A DNA stretch of 8,745 bases from an uncultured Treponema sp. (GTDB lineage Bacteria > Spirochaetota > Spirochaetia > Treponematales > Treponemataceae), in the NCBI GenBank assembly GCA_946403565.1, contig CAMJAJ010000033.1:1-8745 (forward strand), given 5' to 3'. Each line of letters opens with the position of its first letter. Positions within the stretch are counted from its first letter, which is position 1. Below, piece by piece: positions 6,441 to 8,745 of the stretch. The notes beneath the pieces are model-generated. The model saw nothing but the letters and a program-made list of their open reading frames with translations. It made no database searches and had not been told where the DNA came from. The translations under genes were made by a program, and so were the position numbers.

Positions 6441-7823
6441 CTAGTTCACGATGATGCCGTTCTTTTCCTGCGCCCAGCTCCAGCGCTCGTTCCATACGTC
6501 CATGACCTGGTCGAACGTCATGTCCTTCGCGGAGGCGTGCTCGATGAGCTGGCGGAGCCGCAGCTCCCCGCCCTGGCAGATGAACAGGCCGGAGTCCACG
6601 TTCAGGGTCGTCAGCAGGTTCTCCTCGCCCGTGAAGGAGGGCGTGTCCACCAGTATCTCGATTCCCTCGAAGCTCCGGTACACGTCTGCCAGGTTGTTCT
6701 CGCTGAGCAGGACGGGGATTTCACCCTCGTTGTACTGGAAGCCGGACTTCTCCACCATCCACTTGACGAACACCATGGCCGCGAGCTTCTTCGTGCCGTT
6801 GGACTTGACGTTTATGCCGAAGTTGTTGTCCGGCAGGGCGGAGGCTATCTGCACCCCGTCCACCTGCATGGGGAAGGGCATGTAGCCTATGTTTTCGGGG
6901 CTTGCCCCGGCGTTCTGAACCTGCGTGAACACCCAGGAGCCGAGCGCCATCGTCGCTATCTCCCCCCGGTTCATCATCCCCTTGCAGCCCTCCCAGTCGG
7001 TCGCGGTGAAGTCCTCCTCGATGAGCCCTTCCGCGACGGCCTCGTAGAGGATGCGGTACACGTTGTAGGCCCCGTTGCTGCCGTTCCGCGGGGAGAAGGG
7101 GTCCCGCTCGTGGAGCAGGGTGTGGTTCAGGTAGCTTGAATCCCCGGTCGCGGTGTTCGTGATGTAGTAGTCCCACTGGTTCAGCGGCCAGCCCGAGGCG
7201 TAGTTGGTGTAGAGGGGGATGGCCTTGGTCTTCTCCTTTATGAGCCGCAGGGCGTCAAGGAACTCGTCGGGGGTCTTGGGCAGCTTCTTTATCCCCGCCT
7301 CGCGGAACACCTTCTTGTTGTAGATGATCCCCTGCACGTTTCCGGCCGAGGCTATGCCGTAGACCCGCCCCCCGTAGGAGAACTGGTCCGCAAAGCGCAG
7401 GCTCCTGGAAAGCTCCTCCTCCGTGCCGTAGGGGATGAAGTACTTGGAGTACTGCGACCTGTCGGTGATGGGAATCATCATGACCTCGCCCCAGTTGCCC
7501 TGGTTCAGCATCTCCGTCGCCGTGGACGTGTAGTCGGTGAGGGCCTCCACGGACACCTTTATGCCGGGGTACACGCGGTTGAAGTCTTTCAGGTAGTCGT
7601 TCCAGGAGTACCCGTTGTATTCAGGCGAGGCCATGTCCGTCCTGTGGGAAACCAGGGTTATGGAGGCCTCCAGGTCAACGGCCGTCTCCCCGAGCACGAT
7701 GTCGATGTACTTGGTCTCGTAGGCGTTGAAGTCGTCTTCGGCGGGGGAGTCGTTTCTCCTGCCGCAGGAAAGGAGCAGGAAGGGCAGGCAGAGGGCTGCG
7801 ATGGCTTTCTTGGTCGGGTTCAT
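6441..7823 (-). CDS. Sugar-type ABC solute-binding lipoprotein, 460 aa
   Basis: Exported family 1 extracellular solute-binding protein of the carbohydrate ABC uptake type. A short signal peptide (MNPTKK, hydrophobic core) ends in lipobox LLLSC, lipidated at C20; the relaxed -2 residue is common in spirochaetes. A low-complexity acidic linker follows. Typical features include a WNDYLKDFNRVYPGIKVSVE strand, SYGGRVYGIASAGNVQGIIYNKKVFREAGI (the hinge crossing with the canonical YNKKVF), PKTPDEFLDALRLIKE, and near the C-terminal side GEIATMALGSWVFTQVQ and GINVKSNGTKKLAAMVFVKWM. Many aromatic residues (YASGWPLNQWDYY) fit sugar stacking. It is first in an operon with the MATE gene 11 bp downstream and is divergent from the GH43 gene, which suggests an oligosaccharide ligand, by inference only. 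No ABC permease or ATPase is adjacent. The promoter leaves no room for a leader. Confidence 0.92.
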   Translation of the reverse strand: MNPTKKAIAALCLPFLLLSCGRRNDSPAEDDFNAYETKYIDIVLGETAVDLEASITLVSHRTDMASPEYNGYSWNDYLKDFNRVYPGIKVSVEALTDYTSTATEMLNQGNWGEVMMIPITDRSQYSKYFIPYGTEEELSRSLRFADQFSYGGRVYGIASAGNVQGIIYNKKVFREAGIKKLPKTPDEFLDALRLIKEKTKAIPLYTNYASGWPLNQWDYYITNTATGDSSYLNHTLLHERDPFSPRNGSNGAYNVYRILYEAVAEGLIEEDFTATDWEGCKGMMNRGEIATMALGSWVFTQVQNAGASPENIGYMPFPMQVDGVQIASALPDNNFGINVKSNGTKKLAAMVFVKWMVEKSGFQYNEGEIPVLLSENNLADVYRSFEGIEILVDTPSFTGEENLLTTLNVDSGLFICQGGELRLRQLIEHASAKDMTFDQVMDVWNERWSWAQEKNGIIVN

Positions 7824-7829
7824 ACGGCA

Positions 7830-7857
7830 ATTATACCATCCCGCCCGAGATAGTCAA
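7830..7857 (-). promoter_or_regulatory. Strong promoter of the lipoprotein-MATE operon, leaderless geometry
   Basis: On the minus strand TTGACT (7857-7852, 5/6) is separated by 16 bp from a perfect TATAAT (7835-7830). Six bases (TGCCGT) then precede ATG 7823. Transcription should start at or within a base or two of the ATG. There is no Shine-Dalgarno site. The G-tract cluster begins six bases upstream of the -35. Confidence 0.8.
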
Positions 7858-7862
7858 GGCAA

Positions 7863-7935
7863 GGGGGCGAACGGGCGCAGGAGGGGGCGGCACGGGCGTG
7901 GGATGGCGGGGGGCGATGGGCCGAACGGGCATGGG
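7863..7935 (+). other. G-tract cluster, predicted G-quadruplex region
   Basis: The plus strand has nine runs of three or more G (7863-7867, 7873-7875, 7883-7887, 7894-7896, 7900-7902, 7908-7913, 7918-7920, 7927-7929, 7933-7935). Every intervening loop is 3-7 nt, so the G3-N1-7 quadruplex pattern is met continuously. CGAACGGGC occurs twice (7868-7876 and 7922-7930). It lies between the divergent promoters, immediately upstream of the lipoprotein promoter, with the G-rich strand being the template strand for that gene's direction. Confidence 0.7.
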
Positions 7936-7968
7936 CGCGCTCCTGCCCCCGGTAGGTAATATTTCTGA

Positions 7969-7996
7969 TTGCGTTTTACAGATGCTCTGCTATCAT
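7969..7996 (+). promoter_or_regulatory. Possible promoter of the GH43 gene
   Basis: TTGCGT (7969-7974), 16 bp, TATCAT (7991-7996, 5/6 match to -10). The -35 is weak (3/6). An alternative pairing is TTTACA (7975-7980) with TATATA (8001-8006), but the 20-bp spacing is long. Either would give a leader of roughly 40-50 nt. The weak consensus fits a regulated promoter. Confidence 0.4.
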
Positions 7997-8016
7997 CGGT
8001 TATATATACGCATTAG

Positions 8017-8034
8017 CGCAATTCACGCATTGCG
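8017..8034. promoter_or_regulatory. Inverted repeat CGCAAT-N6-ATTGCG, candidate operator
   Basis: CGCAAT at 8017-8022 and ATTGCG at 8029-8034 are perfect inverted half-sites separated by six bases. They lie just downstream of the predicted GH43 transcription start and touch the Shine-Dalgarno region. A third ATTGCG at 7968-7973 overlaps the -35 hexamer. The layout fits a dimeric repressor of a sugar-utilisation gene, but the regulator is not in the window. A small 5' hairpin in the mRNA is an alternative reading. Confidence 0.5.
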
Positions 8035-8043
8035 AGGAGAGAG
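8034..8043 (+). promoter_or_regulatory. Purine-rich ribosome binding region of GH43
   Basis: GAGGAGAGAG runs from 8034 to 8043. The AGGAG core is 12 nt from ATG 8052 and the later GAGAG is 8 nt away, so initiation at 8052 is favoured over the second in-frame ATG at 8058. Confidence 0.6.
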
Positions 8044-8051
8044 TTTTATCT

Positions 8052-8745
8052 ATGTCTATGCTCGAAAAGAAGCCCTTGGTTACCGATCTATATACGGCGG
8101 ATCCCTCCGCCCATGTCTTCAACGGAAAAATCTATATCTATCCCTCGCACGACGAGGATATCGATGTGGAGAACAACGACAACGGCGACCAGTACGACAT
8201 GAAGGATTACCATGTGTACGAGATGCCCGACACGGAGACCTATCCCCGGGACTGCGGCTGCGTCCTGCGCCTGCAGGATGTTCCCTGGGCCTCCAAGCAG
8301 CTGTGGGCGCCGGACTGCGTGGAGAAAAACGGTACGTATTACTTTGTCTTCCCGGCCCGCGACAAGAAGGGGATGTTCCGCATCGGCGTCGCGAAGGGTG
8401 ACAGCCCTGCCGGGCCGTTCAAGGCCGAGCCCGACTACATACAGGGAACCTACAGCATAGACCCCTGCCTGTTCCCGGACGACGACGGCCGGCACTTCCT
8501 GACCTTCGGCGGACTGTGGGGAGGCCAGCTGGACCAGTACCGGAACAACACCTGGAGCGCGGACAACAAGGAGCCGAAGGGCAGCGAGACCGCCTGCATG
8601 CCCAAGATTGCCCTGATGAAGGACAGCCTGACGGAGCTTGCCGAATCCCCCCGCGACCTGGTAATCGTGGACGAGAAGGGCAAGCCCCTCACCGGCGGGG
8701 ACGAGGAGCGCCGCTATTTTGAGGACCCCTGGCTCTTCAAGAAGG
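8052..8745 (+). CDS. Glycoside hydrolase family 43 protein, N-terminal 231 codons (cut by the window)
   Basis: Five-bladed beta-propeller glycosidase of family GH43 (arabinofuranosidase/beta-xylosidase activities). The three catalytic acids are present in order: D17 in TADPSAHVF (general base), D137 in YSIDPCLF (pKa modulator) and E224 in YFEDPWLFKK (general acid). Between them NDNGDQYDMKDYHVYEM (41-58) and WASKQLWAPDCVEKNGTYY (79-97) are typical of a GH43 subgroup active on xylan-type oligosaccharides. There is no signal peptide, so it should act in the cytoplasm on imported oligosaccharides. The reading frame runs off the right edge without a stop; all catalytic residues are inside the window, and only the C-terminal part is missing. 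It is divergent from the sugar-binding lipoprotein gene. GH43 is the firm call; xylosidase versus arabinofuranosidase cannot be decided from this. Confidence 0.9.
   Translation, partial: MSMLEKKPLVTDLYTADPSAHVFNGKIYIYPSHDEDIDVENNDNGDQYDMKDYHVYEMPDTETYPRDCGCVLRLQDVPWASKQLWAPDCVEKNGTYYFVFPARDKKGMFRIGVAKGDSPAGPFKAEPDYIQGTYSIDPCLFPDDDGRHFLTFGGLWGGQLDQYRNNTWSADNKEPKGSETACMPKIALMKDSLTELAESPRDLVIVDEKGKPLTGGDEERRYFEDPWLFKK

Noticed and set aside
7898..8401. A 167-codon plus-strand frame overlapping GH43
   Set aside because: It is out of frame with the GH43 coding sequence, which carries all three catalytic residues. The upstream part lies in the G-tract region.

Overview
The window looks like a piece of a GC-rich, carbohydrate-using bacterial chromosome. 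I lean towards a spirochaete of the Treponema/Spirochaeta group. The reasons are two substrate-binding lipoproteins with short, relaxed lipoboxes (LLSSC, LLLSC), their pairing with an aminotransferase and a MATE pump, and the general feel of the protein families. There is no rRNA or phylogenetic marker here, so the assignment is an inference. I see no tRNA, CRISPR array, insertion sequence or phage gene.

Layout from left to right. Bases 1-238 are non-coding and open with two copies of a 23-bp tandem repeat. A small unknown gene (239-637, +), with a very strong ribosome binding site, follows. It converges on a long block of minus-strand genes, and the 93-bp gap between them holds one intrinsic terminator facing each way. 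Read in their own direction, the minus-strand genes form two groups. The upstream group is a sugar-type ABC solute-binding lipoprotein (7823-6441) followed 11 bp later by a MATE efflux transporter (6429-5035). The downstream group is a class I/II PLP aminotransferase (4916-3624), a second solute-binding lipoprotein (about 3535-2252) and an ion-transporter-superfamily permease (2071-731). At the right end, divergent from the first group, a GH43 glycosidase gene (8052 to the window edge, +) is cut by the window.

The most striking observation concerns translation starts. Three minus-strand genes (permease, aminotransferase, solute-binding protein at 7823) have sigma70-like promoters whose -10 hexamer ends exactly 6 nt before the ATG. 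None of the three has a Shine-Dalgarno sequence, which predicts leaderless mRNAs. The pattern also moves the permease start from 2089 to 2071. The two plus-strand genes have ordinary leaders with Shine-Dalgarno sequences.

The 228-bp divergent intergenic region at 7824-8051 is the regulatory centre. It holds nine G-tracts with all loops of 7 nt or less (a strong G-quadruplex candidate) next to the solute-binding-protein promoter. On the GH43 side there is an inverted repeat, CGCAAT-N6-ATTGCG, and one further ATTGCG half-site over the -35 region. A reasonable model is that the cell binds oligosaccharides with the exported lipoprotein and cleaves arabinose- or xylose-type side groups in the cytoplasm with GH43. 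Neither lipoprotein has permease or ATPase genes beside it, so those partners must lie elsewhere.
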